Positions 29,977 to 39,991 of a DNA stretch of 64,000 bases are shown piece after piece. Position 1 is the stretch's first letter. Each line of letters begins with the position of its first letter. The notes beneath the pieces were generated by a model that was given only the letters and a program-made list of their open reading frames with translations, was not told the DNA's origin and ran no database searches. The translations under genes and the position numbers were made by a program. The stretch is from Orbilia blumenaviensis. Its lineage: Eukaryota; Ascomycota; Orbiliomycetes; Orbiliales; Orbiliaceae. The stretch is taken from the NCBI GenBank assembly GCA_036872755.1, contig JAVHNS010000003.1:62001-126000 (forward strand), written 5' to 3'.

Positions 29977-32900
29977 ATGTCAAGCAATAGCAGTGACGCC
30001 GAATATCACGACTTCCACGGCACTACTTACGGAATAGGAGACAATCTCTTTGATAGAGTAATACGTCTACCAGTTGCAACTCAAGATCAACAGACGCAGA
30101 CAGAAGAATCATCTGCAGAACAGGTTGAATTACCCCCTCTAGAGCTAACCACTGACAGTGAAGATTTAGAATTAGTACGAATCAGTGTTCCGTCCGGACA
30201 ATATAGAGACACTGAATACATCAGCGTTACGACTAGGATACAGCCGACGCTAGATCATTTTCGAAGACACGAACGACTACTTAGCACAGCATCAGACTTA
30301 CTCAACGCAATGGCCAGCGTAGGAGGACCCTCAAGTGGACAGATTCCACCAACTGTGGAAGATCTCATGACGAGAATAGCCACTTTGGAAGTAGAATACA
30401 AGCAAGCTGTCGCAGACAAGGAAGAAGCGCTCTTACAGAAACAATTGGAATATGAAACCCTCAAAACGGATTACGACAAGGAAAAAGTCAGAACCGGTAC
30501 TAACAAGGCACCTAAAATCGGAGACCCAATAAAGTACTCTGGCAAACCCGAGAAAATTGATCACTTTCTCCACCAACTCTCAACCCATTTTGAAGTACAG
30601 GGTGACAGATTTCCAAATGACAGACTCAAGGTCATCTTTGCAGGAATGTACTTGGAAGACCCGATCCTCCAAGCATTCATCAACTACAATAATCATTATG
30701 TCAAGAATGGAACCGCCTCTGACGCCCACATCCTCAAGATCATGACGAATTTCGAGGAATTCGTCACGTTCCTTAAACAACAATGCGGAGAAGACGATAA
30801 GGTTAACAAGGCCCGTAGGGACCTTGAAGGACTCAAACAGACTAACTCAGCTCGTGGATACTTCCACAAGTTCAACCAAATCGCCCTTCTCACCGAATGG
30901 GACGAATCCAACATCACCTACCGAGCCCGAGAAGGATTGAAACCAGAGCTGAAGGTTCAAGTCCTTCTCAGAGAACAACAACTCGGAAAACCCCTCGAAC
31001 GCATGGAAATGCAGAAGATGGTCATCGAAATCGACGACATCTACTGGCGAAATAAGCACGGTCAGGGAAAGAAGAATTTCCACGACCATGGTCCTAAGAA
31101 GGACAAGAACAAGGGGAAGGCACCCCAGAACCAGAATAATAAAGGAAATGGGAACTGGCGTAAGAATAAGGATGGAAGTTTTACTCCAAATAAAACTTTT
31201 GGCCCAGCCCCCATGGATCTCAACACAACTCGACACAATTACCCGCACAACAAGGAGCCCAAGGGACCAAAATCTAACAGCCCTATTTGCTACAATTGCA
31301 ACAAATCTGGGCATATTGCTAGAAATTGCGACGAGCCACGACAAAATAACACATTTCAACAACGCAGAAATGTCAGATTCGCGAACACCAACTCTCCACC
31401 ACCACCTACTACGAAGAAAGTTCAAATGACACACCAGTCTACTCCTCAGGAGATCGAACAACTTCAGCAGCGAATTCTTGAGCAAGCCTCAAACTGCTCA
31501 ACCACCTCCGATCAACCTATGAACACCCCCGAGTCTACCACCCAAGAAGAAGAAACTGGACTTGAAGTTGCCCCAGTCACCCATGATCCAACTCCTCAAG
31601 AATATCATTGGCTTTGGAACAATCCGACGCCTGGAGTTCATTTGAACTACGAGAGGCGCCCTAACGGAGAACTCTTCCAGGAGTACATGTCTGAAGGGAT
31701 TCACTATACCCGCCTAGTTCATATTGACCCCATACCACGAAATCCTAAGGTTCATCTACGATCCACTAATGTAGTAGAGGACCCCCTCACCAAAATGGAT
31801 TTATCACTCGCTTACGACCAAATCTCCCACAGATGGGAAGATCTTCCTATGGAACACTCAAGTGATGAAGAGGAAGCCTACAAAGAAGTTCCCTCTAGCC
31901 CTTCAACTACGTCCTACAGGAGCTGGGATGACGACGAAGCCTTTGCCCCTGAGACCTACGTTGACGACATAATCCCTATGGAACTCGAAGAAGGACAAGT
32001 CCGATGTATGGATTGTCAGAAAGGAACCCACAACTGGCGCGAAAGTTACAACCGTACAACTCAAAGTCGATCGGACCGCAGATGTCTAGACTGCTACACT
32101 ACTTTCACTGCTGGATGTGCCGGATACAGATATGCTGAAAACCGGAAATGGCCCTCCTCTAAGAAATACCAAGATGCCCTCTTCTATGCTAATAGCGACC
32201 TTTATGGAGTCGACTTTGCAGAAGATTGGGAAACCTACCATAAAGGAATCGAAGACGTCGATTCCCCTCCTACCTACGAACAAACCGATGAGATTGGATG
32301 CATTGCTTCGGAATATTGGGAAGTTGCTCCCGATTGCCACCTGTGCGAGACCCGACCCTCAGATGTGAGACTCTACGACCACGCTCTCTATCTTTGCGAT
32401 CTCTGCCACGATGGATGGAGCTTATACACTGGATATTTCAACTTCGTCCAACTTACCCCCTACGATCCCAATACCCCTTTTAATTGCAGGAAATGCCCCT
32501 GTCAATATCCCTTTCGAACCATCATTCAACTCTTAACTCACCAAGATACTTGCATCACTCAATTCGACACCGACTACGAGGAAGAAACCACAGAATACCA
32601 CAGAAAGGACAAACACTATTGTACAGCCGGTACCAAACATATCACCAAGCACGGCTTGATCAAGAAGGAGAATCGCCGATGCCGACTCTGCAGAAAACCA
32701 GCTGTCTACTCGTTTTATGGAGGATACGACCTCTGTATCAACCACACCCGAAAATATGTCACCTTCACTGGAAATCCTCATGTCCTAGAAATCAAACCAA
32801 ATGCTCGAAACGTAGGATGGCGATGCATGTACTGCCGAGACCTCACCTTTGACACCTGGCTTGACTTCAGACATCATTTCCAGGAAGATCACCCCAACCA

Positions 32901-33054
32901 CGGACAGGATGACCCTGCCTCACCTTACTACCGACTTAAAATCACCGATCTTAAACGAGGTCACCTTGAACCAAGACCCAACAGATTCCTCCACATCAAC
33001 AAGATTGAATTTGCCGACGTCTATGGAAGAATGAACATGGAAGGAAAAAACTAA
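29977..33054 (+). CDS. gag: Gag of element B with long cysteine-rich C-terminal extension
   Basis: 1025 residues, two to three times the usual Gag length. Residues about 125-170 are coiled-coil-like, 180-345 are the capsid region (GKPEKIDHFLHQLSTHFEV, FVTFLKQQCGEDD), and a CCHC knuckle lies at 438-451 (CYNCNKSGHIARNC). The following 570 residues are unlike standard Gag: an acidic stretch, then paired-cysteine units at about 677 (CMDC ... CLDC), 788 (CHLC ... CDLC), 836 (CRKCPC ... HQDTC), 901 (CRLC ... CINH) and 950 (CMYC-x12-H-x5-H, a C2H2-like finger). The tail is in frame, free of stops and well-composed, so it is presumably functional. Its role is unknown; nucleic-acid or host-protein binding is inferred. 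Confidence 0.93.
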   Translation: MSSNSSDAEYHDFHGTTYGIGDNLFDRVIRLPVATQDQQTQTEESSAEQVELPPLELTTDSEDLELVRISVPSGQYRDTEYISVTTRIQPTLDHFRRHERLLSTASDLLNAMASVGGPSSGQIPPTVEDLMTRIATLEVEYKQAVADKEEALLQKQLEYETLKTDYDKEKVRTGTNKAPKIGDPIKYSGKPEKIDHFLHQLSTHFEVQGDRFPNDRLKVIFAGMYLEDPILQAFINYNNHYVKNGTASDAHILKIMTNFEEFVTFLKQQCGEDDKVNKARRDLEGLKQTNSARGYFHKFNQIALLTEWDESNITYRAREGLKPELKVQVLLREQQLGKPLERMEMQKMVIEIDDIYWRNKHGQGKKNFHDHGPKKDKNKGKAPQNQNNKGNGNWRKNKDGSFTPNKTFGPAPMDLNTTRHNYPHNKEPKGPKSNSPICYNCNKSGHIARNCDEPRQNNTFQQRRNVRFANTNSPPPPTTKKVQMTHQSTPQEIEQLQQRILEQASNCSTTSDQPMNTPESTTQEEETGLEVAPVTHDPTPQEYHWLWNNPTPGVHLNYERRPNGELFQEYMSEGIHYTRLVHIDPIPRNPKVHLRSTNVVEDPLTKMDLSLAYDQISHRWEDLPMEHSSDEEEAYKEVPSSPSTTSYRSWDDDEAFAPETYVDDIIPMELEEGQVRCMDCQKGTHNWRESYNRTTQSRSDRRCLDCYTTFTAGCAGYRYAENRKWPSSKKYQDALFYANSDLYGVDFAEDWETYHKGIEDVDSPPTYEQTDEIGCIASEYWEVAPDCHLCETRPSDVRLYDHALYLCDLCHDGWSLYTGYFNFVQLTPYDPNTPFNCRKCPCQYPFRTIIQLLTHQDTCITQFDTDYEEETTEYHRKDKHYCTAGTKHITKHGLIKKENRRCRLCRKPAVYSFYGGYDLCINHTRKYVTFTGNPHVLEIKPNARNVGWRCMYCRDLTFDTWLDFRHHFQEDHPNHGQDDPASPYYRLKITDLKRGHLEPRPNRFLHINKIEFADVYGRMNMEGKN

Positions 33055-33084
33055 GAAAACTTCAGGACTCGATGCCGCCTGAAG
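33045..33084 (+). promoter_or_regulatory. -1 ribosomal frameshift module between gag and pol of element B
   Basis: Heptamer A_AAA_AAC (33045-33051), in phase, directly precedes the gag stop TAA (33052-33054). After an 8-nt spacer comes a perfect 7-bp stem, CTTCAGG (33060-33066) with CCTGAAG (33078-33084), 11-nt loop containing the first pol ATG. A one-base backslip reads CTA-AGA-AAA-CTT and continues without a stop into pol at 33072. Confidence 0.88.
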
Positions 33085-36000
33085 GGTCCAAGTTACGCAT
33101 CGTTAAAAATGGACCATCCAAACAACTTTCCTTACAGTCAACCAAAAATCATTTCTTTCTACCAGTCAACATTAACGGAAACTCCAGCACGTCTTTATTA
33201 GACTGTGGAGCAGAAGATTCATTCATTCACCCCGAAGTTGTCAAACAACTTAAACTACCTTACATTCAGAAACTTCAGAAAACACATGTTACCGCCTTCG
33301 ATAATAGCCCTCTTGGAACAATCACTCACGAAACCACTTTCACACTTCTTATAAATGGACACTTGGAAACAATCACGATGGATATCCTAGAGACCCCCCA
33401 CGAATTGGTTCTCGGATTCCCTTGGTTGGAAGAACATAACCCAAGTATTAACTGGAAAACTCGACACCTTGAATTCTCGAGATGCGATTGTAGAAAGATC
33501 TATTCCAAGATCCGACCGGACAATCGACCCCCAAAAGAAGCTCATCACCGACTCACCCAACATATGTCACAAAAAGAAGTTAACAACCGTCTCCGAAACA
33601 AACCTCATTCCATAAGACATGTTTTTCTCAAAATACGAGAAATTAACAAAGAAAAGAAGGAGATTCCAGATTGGATTCTCGAAGATAATAAATTGGTCTT
33701 TCAGCCCCCAGACGAAAGGGACCCCCTACCGAAAATCAATCAATTCACACATCATATCCCTCTAAAGGAAGGAACCCAACCAAAATCTCTACCTATATAC
33801 GCATGTACAGAAGAAGAAACTGCGGCTCTACGCGAATACATTGACGAAAACCTTCGCAATGGATTCATACGACCTTCTAACTCACCCGCAGGACACCCTA
33901 TACTATTCGTACCAAAACCTAATGGAAAACTGCGAATATGTATCGATTACAGAAGCTTGAACGACATTACGATCAAAGACACTGGACCCCTACCACTGAT
34001 AAGCGAGTCTTTCGATCGCTTAACAGGAGCAAATTACTTCACCAAATTGGATATTATCAATGCCTACTACAATATCAGGATAAATCCAGGAGAAGAATGG
34101 AAAACGGCTTTTCGATGCCGCTACGGTCTATTTGAATACTTGGTTATGCCATTTGGGCTAACCAATGCACCAGCTTCTTTCCAAGCTTTTATGAACCATG
34201 TGCTTCGAGAGCACATAGATGTCATTTGTGTTGTCTACCTAGATGACATTTTGATTTTCAGCAAGACGCTGGGAAAACACAAGGAAAACGTCAACGCAGT
34301 GTTGAAATCCCTCCGGGACTACGACCTACGTGTGGCGCTAGACAAGTCAGAATTTGCTGTTACTGAATGCGAATTCTTAGGAGCCATAGTCACCTCGAAT
34401 GGAATTAAGATGGACCCAAAGAAGGTTCAAGCCATTCAAGATTGGCCTCTCCCTGAGAATGTCAAAGAAGTGCAGTCATTTCTTGGACTTTGCAATTATT
34501 ATCGACGATTTATTCGGAAATACAGCTTCATGTCAGCAGCGCTTTCCGAACTCACCAAGAAACAACTGAAGTTTGAAATGACGCCCGAAAGAGTTCAAGC
34601 CTTTGAAACTCTGAAAAAATCATTTACCTCCGCCCCCATTCTCAAACTTTACGATCCGAAATTACCTATCAAGATTGAAACCGACGCCTCTACAGCAGCG
34701 CTAGGAGCCTGCTTACTCCAACTCCATAAGGACAAACAATGGTACCCCATTGCCTACATCTCTCACAAATTCGATGCTACGCAACTGCGATACGCTATTC
34801 ATGACAAGGAATTGATGGCTATTGTAGAAGCATGTCGAAAATGGCGCGTTTACCTCCAAAGCAAAGAACCTTTCACAGTTCTATCCGATCACAAGAACCT
34901 CACTTACTTCCTAACCACGAAGGAACTTAGCAGACGGCAAGTTCGATGGTGGGAACTCCTCAGCGAATATAGCATGAAGATAATACACTTTAAAGGAAAA
35001 GAGAATGCTCTCGCAGATGCGATAAGCAGGAGACCAGACCTTGTCAAAGGCGTTGAACCTGACAAAGGAGCAATTCTCAAATATGGCGATACTAAGGACC
35101 AGATTCTCATCAATAAATCCCTGAATCTGACAGAACACAATATCGAAGATGATCTTCGACAGAAAGTCCTCAAAGCCTATGAACAAGACCCTGTTGCACA
35201 ACGGATCTTGAAGAAAGAAGATACACCCCCTCACTTTGAATTAGTCGACGGAATTATTATGTTTCGAGACTCGTTCTACATCCCAACTAAGAAACTTCAA
35301 GAAGAAATCATCTCTTTACACCACGATCACCCAGCTCATGGTCATCTTGGAATTGACCGTACTCAGGAACTTATCACAAAGACTTATTTCTGGCCTCAGA
35401 TGAGAAAGCAGATCGAAGAATACATCAAAACTTGCGATCTTTGCTGCAGAAACAAGCCTAACCGACACAAACCTTACGGAACCCTTCAACCACACGACGT
35501 ACCAAGTGCACCCTTCGAAGTTATTACTTACGACTTTGTACAAGGAATGCCTCCAGCACGAGACCCCCTCACCAACAAGCTGTACGACGAAATATTGGTT
35601 ATCACGGACAAGTTGACAAAAGTTGCTATTTTTGTCCCATGGGATAGCCAATGGGGAGCCAAAGAATTACAACAAGTCTACCACAACCATGTTTTCTCTA
35701 AATATGGAATCCAACGAAAACACATTTCTGATCGCGACCCTCTTTTTACGAGCAAATATTGGCAGTCAATTATGAACCAAACTGGTACTAAATTGAACAT
35801 TGCAACCAAAGGTCACGCTCAAACGGACGGAGCCTCCGAGAGACTCATCCAAACCCTTGAAATCTACCTTCGAAACTTCCTCAACTACGCTCAAAATAAT
35901 TGGATACCCCTTCTACCCATGGCAGAATTCACCTACAACACTTCTCAACATTCAACTACTAAGTACACCCCGTACGAAGTACTGAGAGGATGGACGCCTA

Positions 36001-36632
36001 AGGCTATTCTTCCCCCTCTCACGCCGAAAGAAGTTGTCCCCGAAGCTGAAGAACATATGAAATCAATGAAGAATGCTCATAATATTCTCGTAAAAGACCT
36101 TCAGTTCTCACAAGAAAGAATGAGCCATTACTACGACAAACGACGGGAGGAAGCCCCAGATTTTAAAGAAGGAGATAAAGCATATCTGCTTGCACGAAAC
36201 TTGAAAACCAAGCGACCTAATAAAAAACTTGATTTTCAGAAATTTGGCCCATACGTAATCAAGAAGAAACTTGGAAAGCACCATTTTGAACTTGACATAC
36301 CTGGACCAACACGGATACACAAGACATTTCATGTCTCAGTCTTAGAAAGAGCCCCTCCAGGACTCAGAGAAGACCCGAACGAGATTGAAATCGAATACGA
36401 CGACTACGCGGAATACGAAGTTGAAAGAATCCTTGACGGACCTAACGGCGACAACGAATACCTTATTCGTTGGGCTGCTCCCTACGGACCAGAAGACGAT
36501 TCTTGGCAACCAGAAGAAAATATTTCGCCACAAACTATACAGGATTACCTTAGGAACAGGGACCCACCCCATCAACCTGATGCCCCTGCACCTAAACGAG
36601 GACGAGGAAGACCTAAGAAAAATAGAGATTAG
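33072..36632 (+). CDS. pol: Pol of element B (protease, RT, RNase H, integrase, chromodomain, AT-hook)
   Basis: 1186 residues from the ATG at 33072; more likely made as a Gag-Pol fusion by frameshift. Protease DCGA at residue 44. RT has CIDYRSLNDI, FTKLDIINAY and YLDDILIF at 389. RNase H has ETDAS near 538. Integrase shows the HHCC region (CDLCCRN) and catalytic D821, D887, E923, the last two 35 apart. A GPY-type module (FGPYVIKKKL) precedes a chromodomain-like segment (YEVERILDG ... EYLIRWAAPYG ... DSWQPEENI). The final residues KRGRGRPKKNRD form an AT-hook, a minor-groove binder of AT-rich DNA. The chromodomain-AT-hook pair could bias insertion into RIP-derived AT-rich heterochromatin, which is where the element sits. 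Confidence 0.97.
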   Translation: MPPEGSKLRIVKNGPSKQLSLQSTKNHFFLPVNINGNSSTSLLDCGAEDSFIHPEVVKQLKLPYIQKLQKTHVTAFDNSPLGTITHETTFTLLINGHLETITMDILETPHELVLGFPWLEEHNPSINWKTRHLEFSRCDCRKIYSKIRPDNRPPKEAHHRLTQHMSQKEVNNRLRNKPHSIRHVFLKIREINKEKKEIPDWILEDNKLVFQPPDERDPLPKINQFTHHIPLKEGTQPKSLPIYACTEEETAALREYIDENLRNGFIRPSNSPAGHPILFVPKPNGKLRICIDYRSLNDITIKDTGPLPLISESFDRLTGANYFTKLDIINAYYNIRINPGEEWKTAFRCRYGLFEYLVMPFGLTNAPASFQAFMNHVLREHIDVICVVYLDDILIFSKTLGKHKENVNAVLKSLRDYDLRVALDKSEFAVTECEFLGAIVTSNGIKMDPKKVQAIQDWPLPENVKEVQSFLGLCNYYRRFIRKYSFMSAALSELTKKQLKFEMTPERVQAFETLKKSFTSAPILKLYDPKLPIKIETDASTAALGACLLQLHKDKQWYPIAYISHKFDATQLRYAIHDKELMAIVEACRKWRVYLQSKEPFTVLSDHKNLTYFLTTKELSRRQVRWWELLSEYSMKIIHFKGKENALADAISRRPDLVKGVEPDKGAILKYGDTKDQILINKSLNLTEHNIEDDLRQKVLKAYEQDPVAQRILKKEDTPPHFELVDGIIMFRDSFYIPTKKLQEEIISLHHDHPAHGHLGIDRTQELITKTYFWPQMRKQIEEYIKTCDLCCRNKPNRHKPYGTLQPHDVPSAPFEVITYDFVQGMPPARDPLTNKLYDEILVITDKLTKVAIFVPWDSQWGAKELQQVYHNHVFSKYGIQRKHISDRDPLFTSKYWQSIMNQTGTKLNIATKGHAQTDGASERLIQTLEIYLRNFLNYAQNNWIPLLPMAEFTYNTSQHSTTKYTPYEVLRGWTPKAILPPLTPKEVVPEAEEHMKSMKNAHNILVKDLQFSQERMSHYYDKRREEAPDFKEGDKAYLLARNLKTKRPNKKLDFQKFGPYVIKKKLGKHHFELDIPGPTRIHKTFHVSVLERAPPGLREDPNEIEIEYDDYAEYEVERILDGPNGDNEYLIRWAAPYGPEDDSWQPEENISPQTIQDYLRNRDPPHQPDAPAPKRGRGRPKKNRD

Positions 36633-36986
36633 CATACTTTGTAGATTTTCGACCTACAAGGATATGGCCTCTCTACCCAACCAGTTCCTACACTTACGAA
36701 TTTTCTTTACAAACATCCACCTCCACAGACACACGGTCTGAACAGACACCTACGGTGTTGATCGTCCAACCACTCTTCGACCCTCTCCAGATACCTTATT
36801 TCCTCAACCAGCAGAACCCTGTACTCTGGCCGCGCTAACGAGCGACTGCGCAGAAGCTGTATCGATAGAGCGATACCACGAATTATTGGAGTCAACGACT
36901 CAGCGCGAATCATAGCAAGATAACAAGGCATGATTTGATTTGAAAATGAGAAGTTACGAATACATGACAGGAAACCAGCCAAAGTT
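36633..36986. other. spacer between pol and antisense gene of element B
   Basis: About 350 bp serving as 3' flank for both convergent transcripts. No ORF supported. Confidence 0.5.
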
Positions 36987-37685
36987 TCAGATAGTACTCT
37001 GAAGGAAATCCTCCATGGAAAACGCGAGATAACTCTCATCCCACCCAGCAGAAAAATCCACCGCATCCGCTGGGATGTCGCAGAAGAAGTCAAGCACCTC
37101 ATCAGGCGCTGACGAACCTTCACCAGCCCCTTCTTCAACGATCGGATCATCTCCGAATATCATATCATTTTCTATGACTCTCTGTTCTTCATGAAGAAGA
37201 GATTCTCGATACTTCCGCGCGATTACTGAAGCCTCAGTGGATTGACGTTTTAATTCAGCCGCAACAGTGTTGAACTCAGCCAGAAGCTCTGTGAGCTTTG
37301 TCTGACCTTCGATGACTTTTTGATGTGCTATTTCATACCGAGCAGAAGTTTCTTCCAATTCTTTGAACTTCTTGTCTCGAATTTCCGCAATACGATCCAC
37401 TAAAGATTTTGGATTAGAAACACCCCACAAAGCGGAGAAAAACAAAAATCACTTACAAGGAATTGCATTGCATTTTCCTACTCTGCCCTGTCTATGACAG
37501 ACTTCGCACTTGATGCTCTTTTCCAACATGACGCAAATATGACCGTTCGCGACGCAGTGTGAACACGGAACTGCAGCCTCTAAACCTTCTGACTTGAACC
37601 GCTCAAGAAAGATGGCCCTTCTTCGTTTTGCTTGGACGCGATTCTCTGATCTTTTTTTAGGTTTTTGAATGGCGCTCCGTTGCAT
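36987..37685 (-). CDS. spliced antisense gene of element B: small Zn2Cys6-like regulator
   Basis: Two exons, 37685-37457 and 37399-36987, intron 57 nt with GTAAGT donor and TTTAG acceptor; 642 nt, 213 residues, in phase. N-terminus is basic (KPKKRSENRVQAKRRR). Six cysteines at residues 41-72 follow C-x2-C-x6-C-x8-C-x2-C-x8-C, near the fungal Zn2Cys6 pattern. A roughly 80-residue helical, charged segment (DRIAEIRDKKFKELEET ...) looks like a coiled coil. The C-terminal 50 residues are acidic with bulky hydrophobics (DEVLDFFCDIPADAVDF), like an activation domain. A spliceable intron on this strand means the gene is expressed from its own antisense transcript, not from the genomic RNA. Probable transcription-factor-like protein; targets unknown, the LTR array being one candidate. 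Confidence 0.82.
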
Positions 37686-37996
37686 GATCAGAATGAAAGA
37701 TTTGATATTATTTTGTATGTATGAAAGAATATTTTGTGGTTTAAGTTTTGAAATTTAGTTATGGTGCGAATTGCAGTTATTTATGTTTGATTTTGATTAC
37801 ATAATCATGTAACGTGATCATGAAGGCTAAGCCTTCGGACACGAGAATTCTTGTACACAAATTTCTCCCAGACGGTTTTCCCGTACGGTAGAATTTTGTA
37901 GACGAATTTTGTACAAAGGCCCTTTACCCAGTTTTGTTGCATCTCCTATGTGCGAGAAGATCCCGCATGGGAATTTCCCTTTTGGGAGTTTCCCTT
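37686..37996. other. promoter region of the antisense gene, element B
   Basis: About 310 bp of AT-rich DNA between the antisense gene start and the polypurine tract. Contains imperfect inverted repeats (CATAATCATG with CGTGATCATG near 37800-37825; GGGAATTTCCC with GGGAGTTTCCC at 37969-37994). Confidence 0.5.
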
Positions 37997-38010
37997 GAAG
38001 GAGGAGATAG
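37997..38010 (+). promoter_or_regulatory. polypurine tract of element B
   Basis: GAAGGAGGAGATAG directly before the 3' LTR, the expected plus-strand DNA primer. Confidence 0.8.
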
Positions 38011-38568
38011 TGTCACGGCCAGCCATACTAGGTATGTCTTGGCGTGTCAAACATGAGTCCGTTTTCGCAGGCTGTTTCTCACACCGAGATGATTTTTATT
38101 ATAAATATCCGGCGGGAGAAAACCATACCAGAAAAGAGACGGATTGGACTGTGTTGTGCCGACAACACAACTCCCAGAACAAACCATGCAGAAAGCGTTA
38201 TGTGTGGCTTGGCGCGTTATGTGCACATAACGCCCTCCGGGGCACATAACGCCCAAGTCTATAGACGATTCACATTTGTATGGACGACGCTCATGTATAT
38301 AAGGACCTTTGAACGATGGCAGTCTCAGGATTCTTTCTTAGACTCCATCGGTCAACTTATCAATACTCAATACACTCTGTTTACTACCTTTACCCATTGA
38401 ACCTAGTATCCCCTTACTAGGAGTTACACTATTTGATATCTCTATATTCAACCCAGCTTACCTTGAGAGAATAATCTGAATACTTTAGATTGAGAATACG
38501 ATTAGCCAAAGAACGCTAGGCTGTTTTAGGAATTTCCTATTTGGGAAATACCCGGGACAGGTGTAACA
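38011..38568 (+). repeat. 3' LTR of element B
   Basis: 558 bp, read as identical to 29379-29936. Followed by AATAT (38569-38573). Confidence 0.96.
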
Positions 38569-38573
38569 AATAT

Positions 38574-39950
38574 ATCTTATTAGATTTTTCTTATCTATAA
38601 TAAAATAAATAAAAGCTTTTAAATCTAATATCTAAAAAACCAAATCAGTTAATCAATCAATAATTATTATATTAATTAATAAATTATTTATTTTATTATC
38701 ATTAAAAAAGCCTTTAAAAGAATTATTTTTTAAATTTAAAATATTATTTTAAATATTATCTGTTTCTGTAAATACCATACTCATTTAATAATTTTGTTTT
38801 GATTTTCTTAATTATTCAATTATTTTTCTGAGTTTGTATTTTCTTATAATATACTTAAATTTAATATAATAATAATAGTTCTTAATTATTTTTAACTACG
38901 TATTATTTTTAATTATTAATCATTATTTATTGTTTTTATTTCTATTTTTGTTATTTTTTCTTTGTTTGTTTTCTCTACCACCTCCTCTTCCACCTCTATT
39001 TCTGTTTTTATCTTTACCGCTGCTTTGTTTAAAATTTTCAATTAACCAATAGCTAATAAGGGTTAAATTGGCTAAAATGTTGAAAATATTATTGTCAAAA
39101 TACAATTTAATATCTACCTAAAATAATTAATCTATTATTTTTTTGGTGGTATATTCTGATTGCTTTGCTAGTTAAGTCCAAATCAACTTAATAATTATAT
39201 CATAACAGTCTTAAATTTTATTAAGTAATTTATCTCTAAAAATTTTATTGTTAATGGTATATGGTGTACTTTCTAATTATTCCTAAATAAGTCTAAATTT
39301 ACCAATTTATTATTAAATACTTTCCTTTTTTCTTATTTAAAAATTTGTAAATTGGAAGTATAAATTATTAGCTATACTGTAATTAGCTTTTAATTTGTAA
39401 GAATTATGAATTGTCTCCCAAATTGCCTTTACCGTACCATAGTAGTTCAGGGCTTACTGGGTTGTTTAACTTAAACTATTTATGAGAATCATATATGCTT
39501 CTCTAACTTGTTTTATTTAGGCTTAATGTTTGGAGTTAGATTCTTCCAACCGAATCCTTCATTTAGCGTTAACCCTTACAACTGTATTTTATACTAAATT
39601 GCCTCCTTTATTAACCGTGTATAGTTCACTACTGAGTCTGGTTTTGATTTTTATACCTAGCCGTGCTTATTCTTCAATATAGACAATTCTAAAGATAATT
39701 ATATTAATTTGTAATTCATGATTGTGTTCATCGTTAGTTACCAACTCGTACAGATTGGTAGTTTTCAACATTCTGATTATTTGAAGCTTCCAGGTCAAAT
39801 AATTGACTTTGTTTAATTGAACGCAATTTCCGTACTTGCTGTAAGTATAAATTTTATCATAATCGGTGTTCACTTAAGGCTGTAACTTCTGCATTTTTAT
39901 AAAAAAGAATTCTTAAGAAAAAAAAGTTTATATATATAATATAAAAATAT
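38574..39950 (-). pseudogene. RIP-damaged Copia gag
   Basis: The minus strand at 39667-39873 reads as the start of a Copia-type Gag (KVNYLTWKLQIIRMLKTTNL, the tryptophan/leucine pattern of the UBN2/DUF4219 region). A later fragment at 38923-39105 ends in a basic Gly/Arg/Asn-rich stretch (RNRGGRGGGRENKQRKNN), typical of the nucleocapsid region. Frames are broken elsewhere. Lies just inside the right LTR, fixing the outer element's orientation as minus. Confidence 0.75.
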
Positions 39951-39991
39951 TGATTTTATTATATATTTGCTTCATAATTTAATAAGCTAGG

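Larger units (their letters stand above)
29379..38568 (+). mobile_element. element B: intact Ty3/Gypsy retrotransposon with spliced antisense extra gene
   Basis: 9190 bp with 558-bp LTRs read as identical and AATAT duplications (29374-29378, 38569-38573). Order: LTR, self-primer candidate, very long gag, -1 frameshift module, pol with chromodomain and AT-hook, antisense zinc-cluster gene, polypurine tract, LTR. Not a copy of element A: the LTRs and extra genes are unrelated in sequence and Pol is only family-level similar. Intact frames and matching LTRs point to recent insertion into the decayed Copia element. Confidence 0.96.

Noticed and set aside
30847..31485. 212-codon minus-strand ORF antisense to gag of element B
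   Set aside because: Hydrophobic, Val/Leu-rich shadow of the gag frame; unlike the 36987-37685 gene it has no domain or independent location.
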